64,000 nucleotides of DNA. It comes from RGIG9608 sp045602425 (GTDB lineage: Bacteria > Bacteroidota > Bacteroidia > Bacteroidales > Paludibacteraceae). Both the position numbers and the translations under genes were made by a program. The notes under the pieces were generated by a model. It saw nothing but the letters and a program-made list of their open reading frames with translations, searched no databases and was not told where the DNA came from. This document shows, piece by piece, positions 41,261 to 50,756 of the stretch (its first letter is position 1; every line of letters starts with the position of its first letter). The stretch spans positions 62,001-126,000 of the forward strand of contig JAZSBO010000006.1 in NCBI GenBank assembly GCA_045602425.1. The letters run 5' to 3'.

Positions 41261-41749
41261 ATGATTTCGATTATTGTTGCTGTTGCAAAAAATGGTGCCA
41301 TAGGTAAAAACAACGATTTACTATGGCACATTTCTGATGACTTAAAACGATTTAAGGCTATTACTTCCGAACACACAGTTGTTATGGGGAAAAAAACCTA
41401 CGAATCGTTACCTTTTAAGCCATTGCCTAAACGAGAAAACATCGTAATCACTCGAAACAAAAATATCCACTTTGAAGGTTGCACAATGGCAAACTCGATA
41501 GAAGAAATTGCAACTAAATACACCTCAAGCGAAGAGGAGATTTTCGTCATTGGCGGAGCAAATATCTACGAGCAATTTTTACCTTTTGCTAATAAACTTT
41601 ATATCACTTTGGTTTACAAAGATTTCGATGGAGATGTATTTTTCCCAAATATTGATGAATCCATTTGGAAAATTTCTGAAAAATCGGAAATCTTACACGA
41701 CGAAAGAAGTGATCTTGATTATGCTTTTTTTACTTATTTAAAACAATAA
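41261..41749 (+). CDS. folA: Dihydrofolate reductase
   Basis: A 162-aa chromosomal-type DHFR reducing dihydrofolate with NADPH. It has IIVAVAKNGAIGKNNDLLWHI, the substrate-site helix SDDLKRFKAIT, VVMGKKTYESLPF and IFVIGGANIYEQFLPFA. It is the target of trimethoprim; nothing visible indicates an acquired resistant type. It starts 1 bp after the peptidase gene. Confidence 0.97.
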   Translation: MISIIVAVAKNGAIGKNNDLLWHISDDLKRFKAITSEHTVVMGKKTYESLPFKPLPKRENIVITRNKNIHFEGCTMANSIEEIATKYTSSEEEIFVIGGANIYEQFLPFANKLYITLVYKDFDGDVFFPNIDESIWKISEKSEILHDERSDLDYAFFTYLKQ

Positions 41750-41763
41750 TTTAATTTACGACT

Positions 41764-43254
41764 ATGAAGAATTTCTATTTCACCCTATTAGCGTTCTTAC
41801 TTGTAGGATGCGATTTCATTGAAAAACCCGATGACAATACTCCTCCGCAAAACACGTATGGAGAAAAACCTAACTACAACCAAATTTTCTACACCACTTC
41901 CGACAACAAAACTGTTGCTGTAAATTTAATTGAAGGAGGATACATGGGCTTTGATGCAGAGTTAGTTTCTAACACATACGAAAACGGATTAGGTGTTTTA
42001 ACCTTTAGCGACACCATTACTATTATCGGAGTGGCTGCTTTTCAAAACTGTGAAAATTTAACAAGCGTAACTCTTCCTGATGGCATTACTGTAATCGGAG
42101 CTAATGCTTTCTATAATACTAAGATTACAGAAATTACCATTCCTAACAAAGTTACTAATCTAGGATACTATGCATTTAGCGAATGTAATGAACTAACAAG
42201 CATCATACTCCCCGATAGTCTTACAATAATTGGAGGGGGGGCTTTTATGCGTTGTATAAACTTAACAAACATTACTATTCCTGAAAATGTCACTTATATT
42301 GGGTATTATGCATTTTTTCAGTGCGAAAAAATAACTGATATCAACATTCCAAATAGTGTAACACACATCGGATTTGCCCCTTTCAAATACTGCGAGAGTC
42401 TTTCATCGATTACAGGGAAATTTGCAGATGGAAGATGTTTGATTGTGAATGATACATTATTAGCCTTTGCTCCTTCAGGAATAAGTGAATATTCTATTCC
42501 AGAGAATGTTACTCGTATTGAATATGGTTCATTCACAAACTGCTCCAATCTAACGTACGTCAATCTTCCTCAAAACCTTACCTCGATTGGAAATGATGCA
42601 TTCTATGGATGCTCGCTACACGATGTTACTATCCCAGAAAATGTAACTGCTATTGGTGATGCTGCATTTTCTTCTAATGTATTTCTTTCTTCTTTTTATG
42701 GCAATTTTGCATCGCAAGATGGCAGATGCTTAATTGTGAATGATACGCTAAAAGCTTTTGCTCCTTACGATTCGGGTCTGCAAGAATGGCGAACAGAATT
42801 TACCATTCCAAATGGTATTGCAACTATCGGAGCTCACTTATTTCAGAGTTGCTCTAATTTAACAACTATTGAGATACCAAGTAGCGTTACTTCTATTAGA
42901 AATGATGCATTTGTAGGTTGTTTCAAGTTAACAAATGTTACTATTCCAAACGGCGTTATTAGCATTGGTGATAGAGCATTTAGTTGGTGCGAAGAAATAA
43001 CAACCATTACTATCCCCGAAAATGTAACCGAACTCGGATCATTTGTATTCGATGACTGTAAAAAATTAGAAAGTGTATATTGCAAGCCTACAACACCACC
43101 TTTCCAAATGTACGAAAGTGTTAATGAAGCAGGGTTGTTTAGTCAAAATGCCGCAAATCGCAAAATATATGTACCAAATGAAAGTGTAGATGCCTACAAA
43201 TCTGCTCAAGGTTGGAGTTTATATGCCGATGATATTGTAGGATATAACTTCTAA
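41764..43254 (+). CDS. BspA-like leucine-rich-repeat lipoprotein
   Basis: A 496-aa lipoprotein (MKNFYFTLLAFLLVGC, Cys16) made almost wholly of LRR_5/BspA repeats of ~23 residues with the consensus NLTSVTLPDGITVIGANAF. About 13-15 repeats are interrupted twice by an insert containing GRCLIVNDTL. The C-terminal cap region contains KIYVPNESVDAYKSAQGW. BspA-like proteins are surface adhesins that bind host proteins or other bacteria. It lies 14 bp after folA and ends at a bidirectional terminator. Confidence 0.93.
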   Translation: MKNFYFTLLAFLLVGCDFIEKPDDNTPPQNTYGEKPNYNQIFYTTSDNKTVAVNLIEGGYMGFDAELVSNTYENGLGVLTFSDTITIIGVAAFQNCENLTSVTLPDGITVIGANAFYNTKITEITIPNKVTNLGYYAFSECNELTSIILPDSLTIIGGGAFMRCINLTNITIPENVTYIGYYAFFQCEKITDINIPNSVTHIGFAPFKYCESLSSITGKFADGRCLIVNDTLLAFAPSGISEYSIPENVTRIEYGSFTNCSNLTYVNLPQNLTSIGNDAFYGCSLHDVTIPENVTAIGDAAFSSNVFLSSFYGNFASQDGRCLIVNDTLKAFAPYDSGLQEWRTEFTIPNGIATIGAHLFQSCSNLTTIEIPSSVTSIRNDAFVGCFKLTNVTIPNGVISIGDRAFSWCEEITTITIPENVTELGSFVFDDCKKLESVYCKPTTPPFQMYESVNEAGLFSQNAANRKIYVPNESVDAYKSAQGWSLYADDIVGYNF

Positions 43255-43258
43255 TTCT

Positions 43259-43288
43259 AAAAAAAGCTGCTTTGAAGCAGCTTTTTTT
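43259..43288. terminator. Bidirectional terminator between the BspA-like gene and yqeY
   Basis: GCTGCTT-tg-AAGCAGC, extended to a 14-bp stem by an A7 run before and a T7 run after. It serves both converging operons: the purA-folA side (+) and the dcw cluster (-). Confidence 0.93.
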
Positions 43289-43305
43289 GATTAACTATTA
43301 GAGTT

Positions 43306-43761
43306 TTATAAAGAAGCTAATATTTGTTTTACTTTCTCGGAAATAGCTCTACCTTCGGCTTTACCTGCCAATTGTTTCGAAGCAACACCCATTACTTTAC
43401 CCATATCTTGAGGCGAAGTTGCACCAACTTGTTCAATAATTGCACGAACAGCACTTTCTAATTCGGCATCACTCATTTGTGCTGGCAAATAACGTTCGTA
43501 AACTGCCACCTGTTTCAAATATTCTTCAGCCAAATCTTCGCGATTTTGTTCTTTGAAAATAGCAGCTGCATCTTTTCCTTGCTTTGCCATTTTTTGCAGA
43601 ATCTTTATTGCTACATCATCTGTCAATTCTCCCGAGCCTCCTTTAGCAGTTTTGGCTTCTAAAAATTCTTTTTTTACTCCACGCAAAGCGTTTAATTCCA
43701 TCTGATTGCGAGCAAGCATTGCTTTTTTTATATCCTCGCTTATTTGTTCAAAAAGTGCCAT
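43306..43761 (-). CDS. GatB/YqeY domain-containing protein
   Basis: A 151-aa YqeY-family protein (MALFEQISEDIKKAMLARNQ, LNALRGVKKEFLEAKT, YLPAQMSDAELESAVR, MGKVMGVASKQLAGKAEGR). Its tail domain resembles the tRNA-binding tail of the GatB amidotransferase subunit; function of the free form is not settled. It is the last gene of the dcw run, 18 bp after ftsZ, as in other Bacteroidales. Confidence 0.92.
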   Translation of the reverse strand: MALFEQISEDIKKAMLARNQMELNALRGVKKEFLEAKTAKGGSGELTDDVAIKILQKMAKQGKDAAAIFKEQNREDLAEEYLKQVAVYERYLPAQMSDAELESAVRAIIEQVGATSPQDMGKVMGVASKQLAGKAEGRAISEKVKQILASL

Positions 43762-43779
43762 AAATTATTTATTTTTTAG

Positions 43780-44904
43780 TTATCTTCTTTTATACGCAGG
43801 TTCGTTCACGATCTTCTCTAAACACGCCTCATCATCTAAATCTGAAAAACGAACAATCTCTTTCGGTTTTACTGTTTTTTCAATCAACTTATCTATTTCA
43901 TAATTATCGTTCAATTCATCTAATCCAGTAATAATATCGCTACCAAATCCTGTAACCACGAGTGTTATCTTCACTTCATCGCCAAGAGTCTCATCTACGG
44001 TTAATCCCCAAATAACATCAATATCATCGCAAAGCATTTCATCGAAAAAGTCATCAATATCTTGCGTTTCTTCCAACATCAAATTCTTAGGACAATGAAG
44101 ATTCATAAGTATCTTTTTGGCTCTACGCACATTAGAATCTTGTATCAACGGAGAATTAATAGCATCTTCGAGAGCTTTTCGGATACGATGTTCACCAGTG
44201 CCAACCCCTGTGTTCATCAATGCAAAACCACCATTTTTAAGCGTAGTATTTACATCAGCAAAGTCAAGATTGATACGTCCATGCACAGTTACCATTTCTG
44301 CAATACCTTTAACTGCTTGATTCAAAACTTCATTAACAATATCAAAACTATTTTCCAATCCTATTGTGGGATAAACCTCACGCAATTTTTCGTTTTGTAT
44401 TACCAATAATGCATCAACATATTTATGCATTTCGACAACGCCTTTATAGGCTTGCTTTCTTTTGTTGCGCCCCTCCCATGCAAACGGCACTGTAACAACA
44501 CCAACAGTAAGAATATCTTGTTCTTTTGCATATTTGGCAACAATAGGAGCAGCCCCCGTTCCCGTTCCACCCCCCATAGTTGCTGTTACAAATACCATTT
44601 CTGTATTAGCATCTAAGCAACTTCCTATTTCGACTTGCGATGCTTCAGCAGCCATTTTAGCCTTTTCTGGACGATTGCCTGCACCTAATCCTTGACCTAA
44701 CAACACTTTTGTTTTGATAGGCGAATTTTCTAAAGCTTGACGATCGGTATTACAAATAATAAAAGAAACATCTTTTATTCCTTGCTTATACATGTAATTC
44801 ACAGCATTACCACCGCCACCACCAACACCTATCACTTTGATTATTTGCGAATTGCTACTCGCAATCACATAATCCAAACCTTTTATTTCTTGATTATTAT
44901 CCAT
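43780..44904 (-). CDS. ftsZ: Cell division protein FtsZ
   Basis: A 374-aa tubulin-like GTPase forming the Z ring. It has VIGVGGGGGNAVNYMYKQGI, the tubulin signature VTATMGGGTGTGAAPIVAKY (about residues 105-124) and NLDFADVNTTLKNGGFALMN. After the globular core (ending near residue 325) only ~45 residues remain, ending in the conserved-looking tip EPAYKRR, so the linker is much shorter than in many Bacteroidetes FtsZ proteins. It follows ftsA. Confidence 0.97.
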   Translation of the reverse strand: MDNNQEIKGLDYVIASSNSQIIKVIGVGGGGGNAVNYMYKQGIKDVSFIICNTDRQALENSPIKTKVLLGQGLGAGNRPEKAKMAAEASQVEIGSCLDANTEMVFVTATMGGGTGTGAAPIVAKYAKEQDILTVGVVTVPFAWEGRNKRKQAYKGVVEMHKYVDALLVIQNEKLREVYPTIGLENSFDIVNEVLNQAVKGIAEMVTVHGRINLDFADVNTTLKNGGFALMNTGVGTGEHRIRKALEDAINSPLIQDSNVRRAKKILMNLHCPKNLMLEETQDIDDFFDEMLCDDIDVIWGLTVDETLGDEVKITLVVTGFGSDIITGLDELNDNYEIDKLIEKTVKPKEIVRFSDLDDEACLEKIVNEPAYKRR

Positions 44905-44930
44905 TGCCTTGACCGTTTAATTTTTTTTGA

Positions 44931-46214
44931 CTATTCCTCGTCGTCAAATATTTTGAAAAGTTTATCAACAAAGCCTTCTTTATTAGGTTGTTTTGACCTT
45001 TTCGATTGTTCTATACTTCCACTTGTTGCATTAACAAGCAATGATACCAGCAATGCATTTTCAGGTAGAAGATACTCTTCACCTGTCTGATTTTCGACCA
45101 TACTGTTCAGATTTATTGTTCGTACGTTCCAAAGTTTTTCTTGTTGTAATAACACATCAAGATCTTTCATTTTAGAAGCACCTCCCGTCAGTACTACAGT
45201 TTGTTTTAATAGGTCTGCATAACCAATATTTTCAAGATGTTGCTCTACAAAGTCGATTATTTCTAACTGACGAGCACGAATCACAGATACCATTTTTCGA
45301 TATTGTAAAGTAGCGCTTCCCGTTTCTAAAAATGTTTCGCTGTTGTTATACAAAACACTACCATATTGCCGTTTTATCGTTTCTGCTTTTTGTTTATCAG
45401 AAGCTGTCAAATCCGACAAATCTTTTGTTATGATGTCGCCTCCCAAAGGCACACAACTCAAATAACGTATAACACCATTTTTATAAACAACAATAGTTGT
45501 ACATTGTGCACCAAAATCGAGCAATACGGCTCCTTGTTTTTTTTCGGTTTCGCTCAAAAAAGCATTAGCCAACGACACTCCCGACAATTGTTTTCGAAAC
45601 GAAAAACGATTTAATTCTTTCTCTATATCAGCAAATCCCGTGAACAAATTCAAACGACTTTCCACTAACAAAGCACTTATTTTCAACGAAGTAAAAATTT
45701 TACCAAAAGGATTTTCGCATAAAATATTGTCGAGCGAATAAGTCTGAGGAAGTATTTCGTAAACAAATTTTTCAGTATTAGAATTTACATTTTGAGGGAA
45801 ATTTTCACTTGAAAACACGCCTCCTTCTGACAACTTTTGCTTGGTCTTTTTTATCAAATCTTCTAACAATTTTTCGCTAAACGCTATTTTTTTAGCAAAC
45901 GTTTGTTGGAAAGTTCGTGACTCTGTACGCAAAGTATTGCCATCAATGCCTATATAAAACGATTTTATTTCAGACAAAGTATTTTGTGTTTTTTGCTGTA
46001 TCGTCTTTTGTAATTTTTCTAACAGAACGTTTAGATTTGAAGCCACTACTTTCGACTTCTTTATCACACCGTACTGTATCGACTCATACGGCAACGTAAT
46101 TGATTCCATCGCCAAGATTTGTAATAAACCTTCTGCATTTTTTGAGGCTGCCATTACCGACAATTTTGAGCCGCCTAAATCAGCTGCAACAAATATATTT
46201 CCCTTATTCTTCAT
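44931..46214 (-). CDS. ftsA: Cell division protein FtsA
   Basis: A 427-aa actin-like ATPase that tethers FtsZ to the membrane. It has the phosphate-1 motif region IFVAADLGGSKLSVMAAS, the 1C domain, QGAVLLDFGAQCTTIVVYKNG (phosphate 2) and VVLTGGASKMKDL (adenosine motif). A basic region (QSKRSKQPNKEGF) and KLFKIF near the end could be the amphipathic membrane-targeting helix. It lies between ftsQ and ftsZ. Confidence 0.95.
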   Translation of the reverse strand: MKNKGNIFVAADLGGSKLSVMAASKNAEGLLQILAMESITLPYESIQYGVIKKSKVVASNLNVLLEKLQKTIQQKTQNTLSEIKSFYIGIDGNTLRTESRTFQQTFAKKIAFSEKLLEDLIKKTKQKLSEGGVFSSENFPQNVNSNTEKFVYEILPQTYSLDNILCENPFGKIFTSLKISALLVESRLNLFTGFADIEKELNRFSFRKQLSGVSLANAFLSETEKKQGAVLLDFGAQCTTIVVYKNGVIRYLSCVPLGGDIITKDLSDLTASDKQKAETIKRQYGSVLYNNSETFLETGSATLQYRKMVSVIRARQLEIIDFVEQHLENIGYADLLKQTVVLTGGASKMKDLDVLLQQEKLWNVRTINLNSMVENQTGEEYLLPENALLVSLLVNATSGSIEQSKRSKQPNKEGFVDKLFKIFDDEE

Positions 46215-46220
46215 CGCTTT

Positions 46221-46949
46221 CTACTTAATTCCAATTACCTGATTTTTATATCTCAAATCAAACTTCTTATACATATTCCAATCCAATATATCAATACCTT
46301 TTTCGTAAAAAATCCGCATCTTTTTTAATTTACTTTCATAATCGTCGAACGAACCTACAAGCAACTGATGATCACCAACTCGTGTTGTCAATTCCATTTC
46401 GCCATTGGGCAACAAATGAATTTGCTCTACTTGTGCTCCCCAAAACTCATCGGCATTCAAAAATCTCACAAAACCACAAACTTGTGGTAAAATACTATCA
46501 TTTACAGCACCCGAAACAATAGGAACATATACCGCATTATTCGACAACAAAGGCATACGTTTCTCATCAGTATCAATGAAATAACTCTGTAGTCCCATCA
46601 CCCTAAACAAAGGCTCTCGTTGACAAACATCAACACAAACAATTCCAGAAGGCGAATAATAACACTTTGCAGAACGTATGGCAGGATGTTTCAACAGACA
46701 TTGTTCCATCTCTTCCATATTGATATCACGTAAGGTTTTCCCACGAGGATTGAACATATTTGTGTTCAAATAGATATCAACTTCGTTCGAGGTAACAAAA
46801 TGAAATTGCGAACTATCTTTCAGTTCAATACGAATTTCATTGCAAACCTTATCGTGCATTTTTTTCGAGCAAAATACAGAAAAATAGCTGATATAAATTA
46901 ATAATACAACAACTACAACACACCGCAATATGGCAACAAAAATTCGCAT
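46221..46949 (-). CDS. ftsQ: Cell division protein FtsQ
   Basis: A 242-aa protein: an N-terminal membrane helix (LRCVVVVVLLIYISYFSVF), a POTRA-like periplasmic part (NPRGKTLRDINMEEMEQCL, CYYSPSGIVCVDVCQREPLF) and the FtsQ domain. It links early and late divisome proteins. The family is poorly conserved; position between murC (10-bp gap) and ftsA (6-bp gap) is decisive. Confidence 0.9.
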   Translation of the reverse strand: MRIFVAILRCVVVVVLLIYISYFSVFCSKKMHDKVCNEIRIELKDSSQFHFVTSNEVDIYLNTNMFNPRGKTLRDINMEEMEQCLLKHPAIRSAKCYYSPSGIVCVDVCQREPLFRVMGLQSYFIDTDEKRMPLLSNNAVYVPIVSGAVNDSILPQVCGFVRFLNADEFWGAQVEQIHLLPNGEMELTTRVGDHQLLVGSFDDYESKLKKMRIFYEKGIDILDWNMYKKFDLRYKNQVIGIK

Positions 46950-46959
46950 TTATGTACAT

Positions 46960-48321
46960 CTATTTCAACAACTCTACAATTTGTGGCAAATAGGTATCTA
47001 TATCGCCAGCACCAACAGTCAAAAGTACATCGAATTGCTTAGATTTCAAACATTCCAACAACTCTTTTTTAGTTATCAGCGTTTTATTTTCGTTCGTTAT
47101 CTCATCAAAAATAATTTGCGACGTAACACCTTCTATTGGTAGCTCACGAGCAGGATAAATATCCAACAAAACAACTTCGTCGAGGTACGACAATGCAGCA
47201 GCAAACTCTTTGTAAAAATCACGTGTCCGAGAATACAAATGCGGCTGAAAAACGCCCAATACTTTTCTGTCGGCATACAGAGCTTTTACCGATTTTATAC
47301 TCGCTTCTAATTCGGCTGGATGATGAGCATAATCATCTATTATTGTTAAAGAATCTGTTTTCAGCCAAGTTTCGAAACGACGACGAATACCAGCAAACGA
47401 CGCCATCGCCTGACGCAACTCGTCGGCTGTTACACCATTAAGCCAAGCTATTGCCATTGCTGCAACACTATTTTCTACATTTACCAATACAGGAACGCCC
47501 AACTCCACATCAGCTATCGTTTCTGTTGGCGTTACAAAATCGAACACAATTGTTCCATTGCCTATACGAATATTCTTTGCATAAAAATCGGCCTCGTCGG
47601 TAGATGAATAAGTATAAAGTTTCACATTCTTACCCAAACGAGGTTGCAAGGCAATCCCTTTTTTCATTATCAAACATCCGCCTTCGGCAATGAGCGATGT
47701 AAAATGTGCAAAACTTTCAAGGTAAGCCTCATACGTACCATAAATATCCAAATGGTCAGCATCTACAGCCGTTACCACTGCCATATAAGGCGTTAAATGA
47801 TGAAACGACCGATCGAATTCGTCGGCTTCTATCACCACAAAATCGCTCTTTTCGGACAGCAACAAATTGCTTGTATAGTTTTTCGAAATTCCTCCAAGAA
47901 ACGCATTACAATCTACATGACTTTGCTTGAGCAAATGTGCCAACATCGTAGAAGTTGTTGTTTTACCATGCGTACCTGCCACGCACAAACCTCGCTCCAT
48001 ACGCGTAATTTCACCTAACACCTGAGCACGTTTTTGTATTTTAAAACCTTGCTCTTTAAAATAACAAAACTCTGTATGTTCAGCAGGAATTGCAGGCGTA
48101 TAAACTACCAATGTTGATTCCTTCTGCAGAAATTCGGGTGTTATTTGCGCCACGTCGTCGGTATAATGAATAGCAATACCTTCGGCTTCAAGTTCCTCGC
48201 AGAGTCGGCTACGTGTGCGGTCGTAGCCAGCCACACCAAAACCTTTCGCCTTAAAATAACGTGCTAAGGCACTCATTCCTATGCCACCAATTCCAAGAAA
48301 ATAAATGTTCGTATATTGCAT
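46960..48321 (-). CDS. murC: UDP-N-acetylmuramate--L-alanine ligase
   Basis: A 453-aa Mur ligase adding L-Ala to UDP-MurNAc. It has the UDP-binding start YFLGIGGIGMSALARYFKAK, the ATP loop CVAGTHGKTTTSTMLAHLL, SDFVVIEADEFDRSF, and IDDYAHHPAELEASI. It lies in the normal dcw position between murG and ftsQ. Confidence 0.97.
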   Translation of the reverse strand: MQYTNIYFLGIGGIGMSALARYFKAKGFGVAGYDRTRSRLCEELEAEGIAIHYTDDVAQITPEFLQKESTLVVYTPAIPAEHTEFCYFKEQGFKIQKRAQVLGEITRMERGLCVAGTHGKTTTSTMLAHLLKQSHVDCNAFLGGISKNYTSNLLLSEKSDFVVIEADEFDRSFHHLTPYMAVVTAVDADHLDIYGTYEAYLESFAHFTSLIAEGGCLIMKKGIALQPRLGKNVKLYTYSSTDEADFYAKNIRIGNGTIVFDFVTPTETIADVELGVPVLVNVENSVAAMAIAWLNGVTADELRQAMASFAGIRRRFETWLKTDSLTIIDDYAHHPAELEASIKSVKALYADRKVLGVFQPHLYSRTRDFYKEFAAALSYLDEVVLLDIYPARELPIEGVTSQIIFDEITNENKTLITKKELLECLKSKQFDVLLTVGAGDIDTYLPQIVELLK

Positions 48322-48381
48322 AATCCTATCAATATTATATTCGTCTATTACCCAATTGTAAGGGTTTTGTTCTATGTAGGT

Positions 48382-49482
48382 TTATCTCTTCACGAGCTTC
48401 ATCACTTCGTCGGCAATGCGGCGAGCAGAGTCGCGTTCGGCCAAGGTCAAAACATTAGCCGAGAGTTCTTCCAATTTTTCAGCATTAGAAAGCAAATCGA
48501 GTGTTGTTGCTATCAAATCGTTTTCAGCGTCGGCATCTTTTACAAGCACTGCCGCATTCTTTCGCACCAAAGCCATAGCGTTGTGTGTTTGATGATCTTC
48601 CGCCACATTGGGCGATGGCACCAAAACACTCGGTTTGCCAAGCAAACAAAGCTCCGAAATACTACTTGCACCAGCACGAGAAATCACCAAATCGGCAATA
48701 GCATACGCCAAATCCATTCTACTCACAAAATCGGTAACAATCAAGTTTGGATTAGCTATTTTTTCTGCTTCTTTTTTACAATCGTCAATGTAAAACTTAC
48801 CCGTTTGCCAAATCACTTGTACACCGCTTTCGGCAAGTAGTTGAAGGTGTGTTTTTACACTGTTATTAATTGTTCTCGCTCCAAGACTTCCGCCAATGAT
48901 AAGTAATGTTTTCTTCTCTTTTGAAAGCGAGAAATGAGCGTAAGCCTCCTCGCGATTGCCTTGCGTAAGGTTCTGACGAACAGGATTTCCAGTAAGAATG
49001 ATTTTTTCGGCAGGAAAAAACCGCTCCATACCTTCATAAGCCACGCAGATTTTAGCAGCATCGTTTTTCAATAGCTTATTGGTTACACCAGCAAATCCAT
49101 TTTGCTCTTGCAAAAGTACAGGAATACCCATCTGCGCTGCCACCTTCATAGCCGCACCGCTTGCATATCCGCCTACACCAATAGCCACATCGGGACGAAA
49201 ATCTTTGATAACTTGGCGAACTTTTCGCATGCTTTTCATCAAATTCCAAAGAATAGGAATATTGCGAAACAAGTTCTTGCGATTAAAACCCTGCACAGGC
49301 AAACCAACAATTTCGTAGCCCGCCGCAGGCACACGTTCCATTTCCATTCGTCCAAGAGCTCCTACAAAAAGTATTTCGCAACTCGGGTGCATCTCACGCA
49401 AAGCGTTGGCAATGCTTACTGCCGGAAAAATATGTCCGCCCGTGCCACCGCCACTAATCAAGAATCTGAAATTCGTCTTCAT
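48382..49482 (-). CDS. murG: UDP-GlcNAc:undecaprenyl-PP-MurNAc-pentapeptide GlcNAc transferase
   Basis: A 366-aa GT28 enzyme that makes lipid II from lipid I at the inner membrane face. It has ISGGGTGGHIFPAVSIANAL, VGVGGYASGAAMKVA, LLIIGGSLGARTINN, and the donor-site region VISRAGASSISELCLLGKPS. It overlaps the ftsW stop by 29 bp, suggesting coupled translation. Confidence 0.97.
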   Translation of the reverse strand: MKTNFRFLISGGGTGGHIFPAVSIANALREMHPSCEILFVGALGRMEMERVPAAGYEIVGLPVQGFNRKNLFRNIPILWNLMKSMRKVRQVIKDFRPDVAIGVGGYASGAAMKVAAQMGIPVLLQEQNGFAGVTNKLLKNDAAKICVAYEGMERFFPAEKIILTGNPVRQNLTQGNREEAYAHFSLSKEKKTLLIIGGSLGARTINNSVKTHLQLLAESGVQVIWQTGKFYIDDCKKEAEKIANPNLIVTDFVSRMDLAYAIADLVISRAGASSISELCLLGKPSVLVPSPNVAEDHQTHNAMALVRKNAAVLVKDADAENDLIATTLDLLSNAEKLEELSANVLTLAERDSARRIADEVMKLVKR

Positions 49483-50743
49483 GGTTGTTATTTATTTCAA
49501 TTATACTTTCATCCTCTGTTTCTTTATCACTCAATTTTAGAATTATACCAAAATAAACACATATAAATAATATGGAAGTTCCACCCTTGCTTACCAAAGG
49601 AAGAGGTTGCCCCGTAACAGGACCCAAATTAACAGACACAGCCATATTTATAAATGCCTGAAAAATAATTATAAACGCAGCCCCAAAAACTAACAACATT
49701 GCATAATCTGATTTTTGCTGAAAAGCTATAGTAGGAGCTCTTAACAACAAAATTAAAAATATCACTATAACAGCTATTCCACCAAACAATCCATACTCTT
49801 CGATCACTATCGCATAGATAAAATCATTATAAGCATTAGGCAAATAGTCGCGTTCAATGCTTGTACCAGGTCCAAACTTTATAAGTCCACCTCTTGCTAT
49901 AGCACGCTGTGCATGAACAACTTGTCGATTTTTGTCTGTAACCTTATATTTATTTTCGTCATCGGGATTAAAAAACTCTATAATTCTTGATTCCCACGTT
50001 GGGAAACGATGTAAAAAACTAACAGCTGCCCCCACAACCTTATTGTCCGACTTTACGTCTTCAGGCACTAATTTCGAAATTCCCCAACAAAATAACACAA
50101 CAAGTACAATTCCTCCAAGAAGCATTGCTATCTTTTTCCACGCAATCTTACTCATACACAACATTAGAAACACTACAGTGCCTAACAATATTGCCGTAGA
50201 AAGATTTTCTACTGCGATAAGAGTACAAGTTATGCCTACAAGAATTACAATTATAATAAACTGCTGTCGCGAATTAAACGTAAAATCACCTCCACGAAAA
50301 AATGCGATTACTTTTGCCAACACACAAGACGTTGTATCGAGCATATCGGCAATTGTTATAATCAAAAAGAATTTAGCAAATTCAGAAGGTTGAATTGAGA
50401 TTCCAAAAACACCAAACCAACGGGCAGCATCACCCACTTTCTCTCCTTTGGAAAGCAGATATAAGAGCATTCCCCACGAAAAAAGTAATCCGACATAAGA
50501 ACCCCTTCGGAAAAATTTAGTTGTTGGACGAAAAATTTTTATATGTGTAAAACAAAATAAAGCGGTAATGCCCAAAAGTAACATTTGGATATGCGTTTTA
50601 ATGGGCGAATCGTAGGCTACATTTTTATAAGCAAGATAACTTATTGCACTAAAAACTTGTAGTACCGAAAAAACAATCAGTATTATAAACACAAACCAAA
50701 CAAGCGTATCGCCCTTAAATATTTTTCGTAGAGAATTATTCAT
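49454..50743 (-). CDS. ftsW: FtsW, SEDS-family septal peptidoglycan glycosyltransferase
   Basis: A 429-aa SEDS protein with ~10 membrane helices. It has LLYLLSKGEKVGDAARWFGV, ISIQPSEFAKFFLIITIADM, GLIKFGPGTSIERDYLPNAY and FINMAVSVNLGPVTGQPLPLVSKGG (in two parts of the family C-terminal signature). It polymerises lipid II at the septum together with the class B PBP. An acidic tail of ~30 residues follows the last helix. Normal murD-ftsW-murG order. Confidence 0.96.
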   Translation of the reverse strand: MNNSLRKIFKGDTLVWFVFIILIVFSVLQVFSAISYLAYKNVAYDSPIKTHIQMLLLGITALFCFTHIKIFRPTTKFFRRGSYVGLLFSWGMLLYLLSKGEKVGDAARWFGVFGISIQPSEFAKFFLIITIADMLDTTSCVLAKVIAFFRGGDFTFNSRQQFIIIVILVGITCTLIAVENLSTAILLGTVVFLMLCMSKIAWKKIAMLLGGIVLVVLFCWGISKLVPEDVKSDNKVVGAAVSFLHRFPTWESRIIEFFNPDDENKYKVTDKNRQVVHAQRAIARGGLIKFGPGTSIERDYLPNAYNDFIYAIVIEEYGLFGGIAVIVIFLILLLRAPTIAFQQKSDYAMLLVFGAAFIIIFQAFINMAVSVNLGPVTGQPLPLVSKGGTSILFICVYFGIILKLSDKETEDESIIEINNNHEDEFQILD

Positions 50744-50756
50744 TTGATTTGTCAGA

